A stretch of DNA of 64,000 nucleotides, from the NCBI RefSeq assembly GCF_007786235.1, contig NZ_VNFK01000009.1, positions 102,542 through 166,541 on the forward strand, written 5' to 3'. Origin of the DNA: Paenarthrobacter nitroguajacolicus. Its GTDB lineage: Bacteria; Actinomycetota; Actinomycetes; Actinomycetales; Micrococcaceae. How positions within the stretch are numbered: the stretch's first letter is position 1; every line of letters starts with the position of its first letter. Positions 17,435-26,225 of the stretch are shown here, piece after piece. The notes below the pieces were generated by a model. That model saw only the letters and a list, made by a program, of their open reading frames with translations. It was not told the origin of the DNA and did no database searches. Both the position numbers and the translations under genes were made by a program.

Positions 17435-18478
17435 ATGCCCACCATCGCCAAGGCCTATGTAGCTTCTTCTCCGACATCGGGCCTTGAGCCTGGCACCGTG
17501 GAACGGCGGGATCCCGGTGACTTTGATGTGTTGATCGCCATCAAATACACCGGGATCTGCCATTCCGACATCCACGCTGCCCGCGGCGACTGGGCAGGGG
17601 TTCAGTTCCCTCTGGTGGTCGGTCACGAGATCGCCGGCGTGGTGACGGCCGTCGGCCGGAAGGTCACCCGCCACGTGGTGGGGGACAGGGTTGGGGTCGG
17701 TTGCTTTGTTGATTCCTGCAGGGAATGCGCCAACTGCCGTCAGGGCGAGGAACAATACTGTTTGCAAGGCTCTACCAGCACCTATAACTCGTTCGGCCGT
17801 GACGGCCTCCCCACTGCCGGTGGTTACAGCACCAGCATCGTGGTCGATGAGAACTACGTCCTGAACATCCCCGAGGGCATTTCCCTCCAGGCTGCGGCAC
17901 CCCTGATGTGTGCGGGTATCACCATGTACTCGCCGCTGCGTCACTGGCGGGCAGGGCCAAGGAAACGCGTCGCCATCATCGGCATGGGCGGACTCGGCCA
18001 CATCGGCGTCAAGATCGCCGTCGCGATGGGAGCCGAGGTAACAGTCCTCAGCCAGACACTGAAGAAGCAGGAGGACGCCTTCCGGCTCGGCGCCCAACAG
18101 TACTACGCAACATCCGAACCCGAAACGTTCGAATACCTCAAAGGCCGGCTCGATCTGATCATCAACACCGTCTCCGCGGACATCGACGTGGACGCCTACC
18201 TCTCCCTGCTCGCCCTTGGCGGCACCATGGTCCTGGTAGGCCTGCCCTCGAAACCATTGAGCCAACGCGCCTGGTCCCTCATCGGAATGCGACGCACCCT
18301 CACCGGCTCCAAAATGGGAGGCATCCGCCAAACCCAGGAAATGCTGGAGTTCTGCGCCGCAAAAGGCCTCGGAGCAGACGTGGAAGTCATCCCGGCCCAC
18401 CAGATCAACCAAGCCTTCGAACGGGTCCTGGCCAGCGACGTCCGGTACCGCTTCGTCATAGACGCGGCAACACTCTGA
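17435..18478 (+). CDS. zinc-dependent alcohol dehydrogenase (CAD/AdhA-like)
   Basis: Medium-chain NAD(P)-dependent dehydrogenase of 347 residues. Catalytic zinc ligands are visible in GICHSDIH and VVGHEIAG, and structural zinc cysteines in [20 protein letters not shown]. The Rossmann motif is [15 protein letters not shown]. The shape is closest to cinnamyl-alcohol/YahK-type enzymes. It probably oxidises a primary alcohol to the aldehyde used by the upstream mmsA product or a similar enzyme; the substrate is unknown. ATG 17435 has only a weak GAAAG upstream. Confidence 0.88.
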   Translation: MPTIAKAYVASSPTSGLEPGTVERRDPGDFDVLIAIKYTGICHSDIHAARGDWAGVQFPLVVGHEIAGVVTAVGRKVTRHVVGDRVGVGCFVDSCRECANCRQGEEQYCLQGSTSTYNSFGRDGLPTAGGYSTSIVVDENYVLNIPEGISLQAAAPLMCAGITMYSPLRHWRAGPRKRVAIIGMGGLGHIGVKIAVAMGAEVTVLSQTLKKQEDAFRLGAQQYYATSEPETFEYLKGRLDLIINTVSADIDVDAYLSLLALGGTMVLVGLPSKPLSQRAWSLIGMRRTLTGSKMGGIRQTQEMLEFCAAKGLGADVEVIPAHQINQAFERVLASDVRYRFVIDAATL

Positions 18479-18595
18479 GAAAACGCCAGCGTTTCTTCCT
18501 ATTCTGCCTTCGACGGTGCTCGTCGCCTGTCTGAAACCTTGGACTGGCCTCGAGCGGACGAGGTTCGGGGGAGAATACTGGCTACGTGCCAGCAG

Positions 18596-18635
18596 GGGCA
18601 CAGACTGATGCGCGCAAGCGCGTCAGTCTGTGCCC
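18596..18635 (+). terminator. long hairpin downstream of the alcohol dehydrogenase
   Basis: Arms 18596-18613 and 18618-18635 pair at 17 of 18 positions around a GCAA tetraloop. It is a very stable stem but lacks a U tract; transcription termination is likely but a structured regulatory site is possible. Confidence 0.55.
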
Positions 18636-19018
18636 GGTCCTGAAGATATGAGCAGCGGCATCATTTCGGCCCAACAGTGGGCCTAGCTTAGTCATTGACC
18701 CTAAAGCATCAGGAGCGCGGCGCACCTCAATCGACGCTCCCGTTTGTCGTCGCCCCATTACACCGGAGTAGGCCATCTCCATGTTGGGGGCCGCAAGGGT
18801 AAGATTTCAATACCGTCGCGCAGGCGAAGTGGTCGGTTACCGCCACTGACCTGATCGCAGGAACGTGAGACGTAATGCGGTCCTGGAGGTCAACGGACAA
18901 CTGCGAAGCCGCCGGAACGAAGGCAACGCGGTACACCGAAGTCGCGGTGCGACCGCGACCACCCAACATCCTCTGGCTGTTGGTTCATGCGTAGAAGGTT
19001 CGGGTCAGGCATCCGCAA
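18636..19018. other. intergenic region without a recognised gene
   Basis: About 380 nt between the dehydrogenase terminator and the convergent MFS remnant. Open frames on both strands are short and have no recognisable domain. Nothing further seen. Confidence 0.4.
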
Positions 19019-20397
19019 TTACGCGACTCGGTGACCACGGTCTGGGGCTGTCTTTGATCCAACGGCATGGGCGGGGGATTTGGGGACGAAGAGTCGAAAA
19101 AATACAGCTGAAATTGCCGCAAAGAGGGTCAGCAGAAGCCAGGGAGCGACGGCAGTTGTTGATGGAGTGGTGGCGAGTTCGTAGAGCGGGGCCAGCATGG
19201 CATTCCCGAAGACGACTGCCAGTCCGCCGGCGCTGGCCAGCAGCCCATAAAATGCGCCTGTAGGACGGCCCGCGGAGAACTCCAGGACCAGCCCCATCGC
19301 CATGGGCAAAACGCACATGTTTCCGAGGGCAATGCCGGTGACCAGCAGAACGGCAGGTAGAACTGGGAGAGCCGATGGCGCGGGGAACACGGACATTACC
19401 GCAAGCGCAGCGAATCCTAAGGACTGAAGGGAAAAACCAAGGGGAAGCGCTATTTTGGGCCCAGCGTGTCGCATCCATCTGGCAATCGGCCATTGGAGGG
19501 TAATGGTCAGGACGGATGCATAGGCAAAGACCACCGCCAGGGCATGCACCCCTGCTCCGCTGTGTTCGAGCTCTATCGGGAGGCCGAAATACAGTTGGTT
19601 GGCTGCCAGCAGGTTGATGCTAAAGAAGGCGGCAAACCCCAGGAATTTCTTTTCCTTGAGGCAGGACCCAAGGCCCGGCGGCCTGGTATCGCTCGGCGTA
19701 CTTGCTTTGGCTCTGCTGGCACGGGGCTGGGTTCTTGGTAGAAAAAGCCAAAAGACCACAGCCATCAGTGCAAAGACACCGGCGCCTACCACCAAGGAGG
19801 TGTCAAAGCCCGTGTTGAGGAGCAAGGATCCCAGAAGTGGACCGACGACTGTACCTACTTCACCGCAAACCACAAGCAACGCAAAGAGCGTGGAACCTTG
19901 GCTTTTCTGAGGGGCAGCGGAAATGCTCCCGTCGGCTAACTTTACCGGATCATCCTGTTGTCTTTGACCCCTCCGCAGCAGTTGCTACGAGACTCTGCAT
20001 TGCAGGGGAAAACAGTGCGCCGCCTATGCCCGTGACGACCGCCCCGAAAAGAAACATAGGAAAGTCTGCCGCCCAAGCAAGGAGAAGAAACCCTGAAATT
20101 CTCACCAAACAGCCTGTGATCATTGACTCCCTCGCCCCCCAATGGTCAGCAAGCGCTCCGCCAAGCAGAAACAGGCCCTGTTGGACAAACGTTCGCGCGC
20201 CAAGGACGATCCCTATCGCCATCGCGCTGAGACCGAAGTCGTTCCGCATGGCAACAGCCAGGAAAGGGCACCACTGAATAGAATCCGATGTTGAAAATGA
20301 GCTGACTCGCCAGGAGCAACTGGGGAGCGGCTTCTACTCGGTGTCTACGTCGAGCGGCGAACTGAGTGGTGGATCTGTGTCTGATCTTCCGGATCAC
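19019..20397 (-). pseudogene. MFS transporter broken by two frameshifts
   Basis: Read leftward, three frames together make one 12-helix major-facilitator transporter. The first part (from about 20397) ends in LIFNIGFYSVVPF. The second (20264 to 19950) holds AMRNDFGLSAMAIGIVLG and GGALADHWGARESMI, the family loop 2-3 signature. The third (to 19019) contains the last seven or so helices (LLVVCGEVGTVVGPLLGS onward). The frame changes fall near 20257-20262 (CCCTTTCC) and near 19947-19953 (just before a TGA). Two independent breaks argue for a decayed gene rather than a single read error. Substrate unknown. Confidence 0.75.
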
Positions 20398-20743
20398 CTG
20401 TTGCTCGCGAACATACCGAGCTCAAGCTTGGGCAGAAGGGCTTCCGAAGATGTTGTCAGCGTACTAGGACCACGGTGGCTGGCTCGTGGCACGTACTGGA
20501 CTGAGCGGGTCAAATCCATCATGGGCAGATAGGGAGCATTGTGAATCCGTGGGGCAGTCTTGTAGATAGATATTCCTAATCTTATCAAGACTCATTCGCA
20601 ATAGCGATGAGTTGTCATACTTCGTCTCGCACCTATGGCCAGCAGCGAACGGGCGACGGAAGTCGGTCTCGCCCTCTCCGCGCGAACTGGAGAGGACTAC
20701 CGCTATTCGAGCTTTGTGCTTCCGGACAGGGAACTAGTTGTTC
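20398..20743. other. intergenic region without a recognised gene
   Basis: About 345 nt between the MFS remnant and the terminator of the class III PLP-enzyme gene. No domain-bearing frame, repeat or clear operator was found. Confidence 0.35.
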
Positions 20744-20773
20744 GGGGGTGCCTTCGCAGTGGAAAGCACCCCC
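20744..20773 (-). terminator. hairpin downstream of the class III PLP enzyme
   Basis: GGGGGTGC (20744-20751) pairs with GCACCCCC (20766-20773). It lies 40-70 nt beyond the stop codon of the leftward gene that ends at 20812. Confidence 0.55.
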
Positions 20774-20811
20774 ATAACAGCTAATCGTTCGTAGGCCTCG
20801 AGTCCGACGCC

Positions 20812-22173
20812 TTAGTGAAGCCTGCGGAGGGACCTGTCCAGCGCTTCGATCAAGCGATCAGCATCATTCATCGAGAACGACATCGGCGGCCGCAACTTGA
20901 GTACGTTGCCCTGGGCTCCGGAAGCGGAAATGAGGATTCGTTCCTCGCGCAGCTCGTTCACGATGCGTGCTGCAGTATCACCATCAGGGGTCAGGGAAGA
21001 GGCGTCAGTCACTATGTCGACGCCGACGAACAAGCCGCTTCCACGGGTTTCGGCTACCTGTTCCAGGCCCTGGGTGAGTTGCCGCAATTCCGTTTGGATC
21101 TTGACTCCCACCTTGAGGGAATTTTTCATCAGTGACTCGTCGCGGATTACATCCAGGACCGCCTGTGCGGCGGCTATGGCTACGGAATTCCCTCCGAATG
21201 TGTTGAAGTAACGAATATTCTTGCCGAACTCAACCAGCAGCTCAGGCTTGAAAACAGCAGCTGCGATAGGGATCCCGTTACCCATGGGCTTGCCCATCGT
21301 CACAATGTCGGGGACAATCCCGTGGCGTTGGAAGCCCCACCATTCCTCACCTGTGCGGCCAAAGCCTGGCTGAACTTCGTCCGCTATGTAGAGTCCTCCG
21401 GCGGCGTGAACTTCCTCAATGATCGGTCGAAGGAATCCTGCCGGTCCTGCGAATATTCCATCCGATGAGAAGATGCTGTCGGCGATGAAGGCAGCGAGTC
21501 CAATTCCGTGACGCTGCAGGTCCGCGATGGCAGCGCGTACCTGGGTCCGAAGATGGTCGTCCAACGTACTTTGGTCCGATGAATAGCGTAGGGCGTCCGG
21601 GGCGTCGATTACCCGCACGTTGGCGCCAAGGGGGACGCCTGCGCCCAAGGACGGTGAGAACGAGGCTACTTCGGCAGTCAGTCCGTGGTACGCGCCGGCG
21701 GTGACGATGACGCCTTGATTTCCCGTTGCATATTTGGCGACGCGCATGGCCAAATCGTTGGCTTCGGACCCTGTGCAAGTGAACATGACATGGCCAAGTT
21801 GAGCAGGGAGCGTGGATAGGAGCTGTTCGGAGTAATTGAGGATGGATTCCTGTACGTACCGGGTGTTGGTGTTCAGGGTTTGCATTTGTTGGTGGACAGC
21901 ATCAATGACACGGGGGTGCGCGTGGCCGACAGACGGGACGTTGTTGTAAACGTCGAGATACTCATTTCCTTCCCGGTCAAACAGCGTGACACCCTTGCCT
22001 CGGACGATTTCCAGCGGCTTGTCGTAGAAGAGGCGATATCCGGGTCCGAGGCTGCGGTCCCGGCGCCGGATGTTTTCCTGCATTGGGGCCGGAAGCTCAT
22101 CGATACGGGAGGGGTCAAAGCCGTTGACCATAGGCTTGGATGGCCTGCGTGTCATTTGTGAGGGGTTGTCCAT
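20812..22173 (-). CDS. class III PLP-dependent enzyme (AGXT2L/phospholyase-like)
   Basis: A 453-residue fold-type I PLP protein. Visible landmarks: YLDVYNNVPSVGHAHPRV, TGSEANDLAMRVAK, ADEVQPGFGRTG, the PLP lysine in VTMGKPMGNGIP, and FNTFGGN. Close relatives include alanine-glyoxylate-type transaminases and the AGXT2L group, which are ammoniophospholyases acting on O-phosphoethanolamine or 5-phosphohydroxylysine. The gene directly upstream encodes a hydroxylysine/choline-kinase-like protein, which favours the phospholyase reading: kinase first, phosphate elimination second. ATG 22173 has AGGAG at 5 nt; the frame is open further upstream into the kinase stop region, but that start is clearly better. 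The pair forms an operon (26 nt apart). Confidence 0.85.
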   Translation of the reverse strand: MDNPSQMTRRPSKPMVNGFDPSRIDELPAPMQENIRRRDRSLGPGYRLFYDKPLEIVRGKGVTLFDREGNEYLDVYNNVPSVGHAHPRVIDAVHQQMQTLNTNTRYVQESILNYSEQLLSTLPAQLGHVMFTCTGSEANDLAMRVAKYATGNQGVIVTAGAYHGLTAEVASFSPSLGAGVPLGANVRVIDAPDALRYSSDQSTLDDHLRTQVRAAIADLQRHGIGLAAFIADSIFSSDGIFAGPAGFLRPIIEEVHAAGGLYIADEVQPGFGRTGEEWWGFQRHGIVPDIVTMGKPMGNGIPIAAAVFKPELLVEFGKNIRYFNTFGGNSVAIAAAQAVLDVIRDESLMKNSLKVGVKIQTELRQLTQGLEQVAETRGSGLFVGVDIVTDASSLTPDGDTAARIVNELREERILISASGAQGNVLKLRPPMSFSMNDADRLIEALDRSLRRLH

Positions 22174-22199
22174 GGTTGCTCCTGGGGAGTTGATCGGTT

Positions 22200-23255
22200 T
22201 CAGGGTGTGAGGCGCAAGTTTGCCGGCGCTGCTGCCGTGGAGGCGAGTCGGTCCCAGTCCGATTTTGAGTGGGAGAGGAGATAATCGCGCCTCTGAGGCA
22301 ATTGGCTTGCCCGCCACTGCGTTATCAACGCTCGTAGTAGAAGACGTGCCGACGCCGATGCCGTCAGGGCCTCCCACTCCTGGATAGGGAGTGACCGGAT
22401 GCTCCGAAATCCATCCATAACATGAAGTGCACGTTCCCACGGGCTATGCGGTTCTGTCCCGAGTTGGTTTGCCATGGCGACGCTCAAGTCAAAGATAACC
22501 GGGGTTCGAACAGCGTCACCGAAGTCGATTATTCCGGTGACGTAGTCCGGCACCTGAGGGTCGACTAGCACGTTAAAGGGGCTGAAATCACCGTGAATTA
22601 CCTGCGTCGTCAGGCTACCGAGGAGTGGGACCACTTTTTCATCGAACTGGTCGAAGACGTCTTCGGCCACGGAGCGCTTGTCCTTGTCATGGACAAATTC
22701 CAGCAAGGGCCGCATGCGGTGAAAGTGCTTCAGGTCCCACATGAGCAAACGGTCGTCATGGGAGTGCTCGAAGTCCTGCAACGCAAGGCCAAGACGGGCC
22801 AGACTTGATCCGTACGACCGTAGTTGACCACCGGTCGGCGTGTGATTGCCCAATAGGTTTCCAGGCATGAAGCGCATGACTCGAAGTACCTGGTCGTGGG
22901 GCCCGTTCACCGACGGTAAAAGGACTTCAGGATCGCCACGACGGCTTTTAACGAGGCGTTGGACTGGAAGTTCCGGGGATGCACGTTCCAGATGCTCCAT
23001 GCAGGCTGTCTGAAAATGAACGATGAGCGGATCCTCATCCGGTGACGACAATTTGACCAGATAGGTGTTGTTTCCTTCTTGGAGGCGGAAGGTCTCGTCC
23101 TTTTCGGTGGGAATCCGCGTGAGCTTACCTGTGAGTCCGTAGAGCCCGGCAAGGAGGTCCAGGATGGCAGGATCCGGTCTGGGAGTCTGCTCCACTAGTA
23201 GTCCACTTTCTGATGCGACCGCATCGAAAAATTCAGAGTCGGTTCTGACATCCAT
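22200..23255 (-). CDS. aminoglycoside-phosphotransferase-fold kinase (hydroxylysine kinase-like)
   Basis: A 351-residue small-molecule kinase. The catalytic loop is VIHGDFSPFNVLVD and the metal motif IIDFGDAVRTP, with an upstream ATP-site region (NNTYLVKLS). This arrangement matches the HYKK/AGPHD1 group and other APH-fold kinases. Placed before a class III PLP enzyme, it probably phosphorylates the hydroxyl of an amino alcohol or hydroxy amino acid, which the partner then eliminates. ATG 23255 has AGGAG at 8 nt. A 17-bp palindromic operator lies about 110 nt upstream and a GntR-family gene beyond it. Substrate identity is inferred only from gene pairing. Confidence 0.8.
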   Translation of the reverse strand: MDVRTDSEFFDAVASESGLLVEQTPRPDPAILDLLAGLYGLTGKLTRIPTEKDETFRLQEGNNTYLVKLSSPDEDPLIVHFQTACMEHLERASPELPVQRLVKSRRGDPEVLLPSVNGPHDQVLRVMRFMPGNLLGNHTPTGGQLRSYGSSLARLGLALQDFEHSHDDRLLMWDLKHFHRMRPLLEFVHDKDKRSVAEDVFDQFDEKVVPLLGSLTTQVIHGDFSPFNVLVDPQVPDYVTGIIDFGDAVRTPVIFDLSVAMANQLGTEPHSPWERALHVMDGFRSIRSLPIQEWEALTASASARLLLRALITQWRASQLPQRRDYLLSHSKSDWDRLASTAAAPANLRLTP

Positions 23256-23362
23256 GTCGTTGGCTCCTGCCTCTAGTGGTGAGTAAGCGATCAGGTGCCG
23301 TAGGCGAGATCCATCCTGTGCGTTCGGACTGTCGGGGGAAGACAAACCAAGACACGCTTGCT

Positions 23363-23379
23363 CTACTGTTCAACAGTAG
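23363..23379. promoter_or_regulatory. palindromic operator CTACTGTTCAACAGTAG
   Basis: Perfect 17-bp palindrome (8-nt arms around one C) in the promoter region of the kinase/PLP-enzyme operon and just downstream of a GntR gene. Its left 12 nt recur exactly at 35293-35304 upstream of the amino-acid transporter operon. This is the expected size and position of a FadR/GntR-type operator. Confidence 0.6.
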
Positions 23380-23530
23380 AAATTATGGCATGCTTTTCCT
23401 TCCGCGCCAATGCCGCGATGAGTGGTGGGGAGGTTCCCCAGAACGTGATGGAGGTGGGGAGGCGGAACCCAACGGTCTCCACCGCCCTCAAGAACTAAAC
23501 TCGCTGTGTCAGCGGGGTAAGGGGCTGGAG

Positions 23531-24202
23531 CTACACTGGATGCCGGTTTGCGATGATCTGCCTAATGGCATCGCGGTATTCAACGATGGTGTCCGAAACG
23601 ACCTTCTCAGCGAGGACAGGATCACGGGTCTCCAAAGCGGCGATGATTCTTTGATGCTCAGCTTCGAGGGCGTCCGGATCCTCATACTCGTGCTTGACAG
23701 TTGAAAGCACGTACATGAAATATCTTAGTTCGGTCACCAACTGTTGGTAGAAGGCCGAGAGTTTCCTGCTTCCCAGGAGGCCGACGATGGCGCTGTGTAT
23801 TGCAAGGTCTTTTTCGACGATCCTAAAGGCATCCCCACTGCGTAAAGCCACCCGGAAGTCTTCCATGGCCTTATGCACGTCAGCCAAAGACGTTTTTTCA
23901 GAGATGCTCCGTGCAGCCGTCGTCTCCAAGTAGAACCGCGCAGTATACACGTCCATGATTTCGGAATCAGTCGGATCCCATACGATGGCGCCGTGATTTG
24001 GACGGTGGCGAACGAGGCCGCCTGCTTGAACGATCCGGACGGCTTCGCGAACCGTGTTCCTCGAAAGCTGCAGATTATCAGCGAGGACGCTCTCCCTGAG
24101 ACGCTCACCCGGCTTCAGCCTTCCGTCCAGAATCATGGCTGTGAGGCCATCAGCGACTTGTTGGACGGTGGAGGAGTGCACAATCTCGATCTGTCGGACC
24201 AT
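23531..24202 (-). CDS. GntR-family regulator, FCD (FadR) type
   Basis: A 223-residue repressor: winged helix at about 8-75 (QVADGLTAMILDGRLKPGERL, NLQLSRNTVREAVRIV) and an all-helical FCD ligand domain with metal-site histidines (DLAIHSAIVG, AEHQRIIAAL). It lies upstream of, and in the same direction as, the kinase/PLP-enzyme operon, which it probably controls through the palindrome at 23363-23379. Its own promoter contains TTACAGGTTAGTAA (about 24212-24225), a near-palindrome that could mediate autoregulation. Effector unknown. Confidence 0.88.
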   Translation of the reverse strand: MVRQIEIVHSSTVQQVADGLTAMILDGRLKPGERLRESVLADNLQLSRNTVREAVRIVQAGGLVRHRPNHGAIVWDPTDSEIMDVYTARFYLETTAARSISEKTSLADVHKAMEDFRVALRSGDAFRIVEKDLAIHSAIVGLLGSRKLSAFYQQLVTELRYFMYVLSTVKHEYEDPDALEAEHQRIIAALETRDPVLAEKVVSDTIVEYRDAIRQIIANRHPV

Positions 24203-24333
24203 GAGACCATGTTACAGGTTAGTAAACTTTAGGGCAGTTGATCATGTCGCCTCGCCTGTCGGCGCACAGCGACAGCAGGGGCCCGTCCGCCCGCCCGCAC
24301 CGCGGGAAGGCATCGGAAGGATGAGGCCAGCTG

Positions 24334-25881
24334 CTACGAACCTGATTTCGCGGTTTGCGCTGTGAGCACGTAGCGGGAAAGGGGATCCTGTGCGTACGAC
24401 AAGACGTTGCTGCGGACGGCGTCTGTGGCTTGTTGGTTGACGAGCCATGCGTTGACTGCCTGGGAATCGAGGATCTCGCCTGCCCTGGCGTAGAGCCTGT
24501 AACGGTCCTCGGTGTTGGAGGTGCGGGCCGCCTCCGTGATGACGTCATCGTAGTCTTTGTTGCAGAAGTGGCTGAGGTTGTACGTGCCCTTACAGGTGTA
24601 GTCGGCCGTCAGAAAGCCAATGGGATCAGCGATATCGATGAGCCTGTTCCGCTGACTGAGGAGCATGTCGTAGTTGCCGGCCAGGACCTCAGCCTCTGCC
24701 GCGACGGATTCCTTTGACTGGATACTGACCGGGACGCCAATGTTCTTCAGGTTGTCCTGGATCACGGTAGCGACGTCGGCGAACTCAGCGCGCTCCACGA
24801 TTGCAATGATTTCCAAAGGGCGGCCGGCGGTGTAACCCGCGTCGGCCAGCAGCTTCTTCGCTTCCTCGAAGTTCTGCTTGGGCGTAACCGTGTTGCCTGA
24901 AGCCCACGGTTCGGTAGATGCGAAAGGTCCGGTTGAGGGGAGTGCTGCGCCCTCGTACACGCTGGCAGCCAAGGCGTCCAGGTCCAGTGCCGAGCGAACG
25001 GCCTTTCGGAAATCGACATTGTTGAATGGAGCCCGGCCATTGTTCATATAAAGTGTGGCCGTGCGTGGCGAGTCAGCATTTAGAACAGAGACTTCGGGGG
25101 CGTTCTCCAGGGACGATACCGCGGAGGCTGGGATGGAAAGAGAAATATCCGCTTCGCCTGTTTGCACCTGAGTCGCGCGGGTAGCACCATCGGTGACAAA
25201 GCGGACCTCAGCCCCGGCAAGTTGCACGTCCCCGCCCCAGTAGCTCTCGTTGCGGTCCAGGGTCAGGGACTGCTTGGCCTTCTCCGAGACTGGCACAAAC
25301 GGCCCTGTGCAGTGGCCAAAAGGGCTGACGGTCTCGCCCTGATAGGCGGCCGGAGCAAGGATTCCGGTATTGACACTTGCCAAGCGGAAAGGCACCAGCG
25401 GGCTGTCCACCGGAGTCGTCACACGGACTGTCTTCTCGTCCCTTGTTTCTACACTGCTGATGGCACTCGGACCGAACGCCCTGGCAGGCACCTTAGCCCT
25501 AAGAACAGAGTTTAGAGAAGCCGCCACGGCTTCTGCGGTGAGGCCGGTGCCGTCCTGGAACTTCACACCATCACGGATGGTGAAATCCCATTCAAGGGGC
25601 GAAACCTGCTTCCATTCTGTGGCCAGGAAGGGAACGACCTTGCCCTGGGCATGGTCGTACTTCGTCAAGGTCTCCAAGCAGCCCGACAGCGACAGGATGT
25701 ACGCGGCGTCCGACTCCAGCGCCCAGTTGGCTACAGGTGCCCGGAAGTTGTCCACGACTATGCGCTGGTTGGTATCGGCAACTTTATTGGCCGCAGAAGG
25801 CCTCTCGTCGCTCAAACCACAAGAAGTAAGTGTCAGAAGGGCGGCAAGCCCTATAGCTGAAAGTCGGTAAGGATGCTGCAA
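24334..25881 (-). CDS. family 5 extracellular solute-binding lipoprotein, orphan, probably iron-regulated
   Basis: Peptide/nickel-type ABC substrate-binding protein of 515 residues anchored as a lipoprotein (lipobox LTLTSC near residue 21). SBP_bac_5 hallmarks are PFLATEWKQVSPLEWDFTIR, GVKFQDGTGLTAEAVAASL and YNLSHFCNKDYDDVI. No permease or ATPase gene adjoins it: a GntR gene follows and the IS21-family element precedes it, so the rest of the transporter is elsewhere or was lost. A near-consensus IdeR box 53-71 nt upstream predicts expression under iron limitation, suggesting uptake of a metallophore or iron-linked peptide. Start TTG 25881 has AGGCGG upstream. Confidence 0.85.
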   Translation of the reverse strand: MQHPYRLSAIGLAALLTLTSCGLSDERPSAANKVADTNQRIVVDNFRAPVANWALESDAAYILSLSGCLETLTKYDHAQGKVVPFLATEWKQVSPLEWDFTIRDGVKFQDGTGLTAEAVAASLNSVLRAKVPARAFGPSAISSVETRDEKTVRVTTPVDSPLVPFRLASVNTGILAPAAYQGETVSPFGHCTGPFVPVSEKAKQSLTLDRNESYWGGDVQLAGAEVRFVTDGATRATQVQTGEADISLSIPASAVSSLENAPEVSVLNADSPRTATLYMNNGRAPFNNVDFRKAVRSALDLDALAASVYEGAALPSTGPFASTEPWASGNTVTPKQNFEEAKKLLADAGYTAGRPLEIIAIVERAEFADVATVIQDNLKNIGVPVSIQSKESVAAEAEVLAGNYDMLLSQRNRLIDIADPIGFLTADYTCKGTYNLSHFCNKDYDDVITEAARTSNTEDRYRLYARAGEILDSQAVNAWLVNQQATDAVRSNVLSYAQDPLSRYVLTAQTAKSGS

Positions 25882-25933
25882 AAGAACCGCCTAGGAAAGG
25901 TGCCCGAAGGGGAGGGGACTAAATGGGGATTAA

Positions 25934-25952
25934 TTAGGATAGCCTACCCTAA
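25934..25952. promoter_or_regulatory. IdeR/DtxR iron box
   Basis: TTAGGATAGCCTACCCTAA matches the actinobacterial IdeR consensus TTAGGTTAGCCTAACCTAA at 17 of 19 positions and is palindromic apart from those two changes. It lies upstream of the family 5 binding-protein gene, in a typical repressing position. Confidence 0.75.
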
Positions 25953-26094
25953 TTAATAACGATTGTCGGGCAGGAGATGACCTCGGGAGATCCGAAAAAT
26001 GGGAGTCCTCCCTAATTCTCTGCAGCGTTTGACCAGTGGGACATTGGAACGCACCTGGCCGTCCACGCGAACACCCTTGCTGAGTATGACAGTC

Positions 26095-26133
26095 TGATCG
26101 GAGCCCACTAGGACGGCCCGAACGGTACCCACC
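26095..26133 (+). repeat. left terminal inverted repeat of the IS21-family element
   Basis: 39 nt, identical to the reverse complement of 30912-30950. It begins TG and continues GAGCCCACTAGG...; weaker similarity continues for about a dozen more bases inward. Confidence 0.85.
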
Positions 26134-26225
26134 AGCCGGACATGCCGAACCTAATGACGGCTTGAATGGTACCCACCTGTGAACGTTGATCCATCCAGTG
26201 TTGGATCGACGACGGGAGGGCCGGG

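Noticed and set aside
17333..18601. Minus-strand open frame opposite the alcohol dehydrogenase
   Set aside because: No domain or ribosome site, while the plus strand encodes a complete zinc dehydrogenase.
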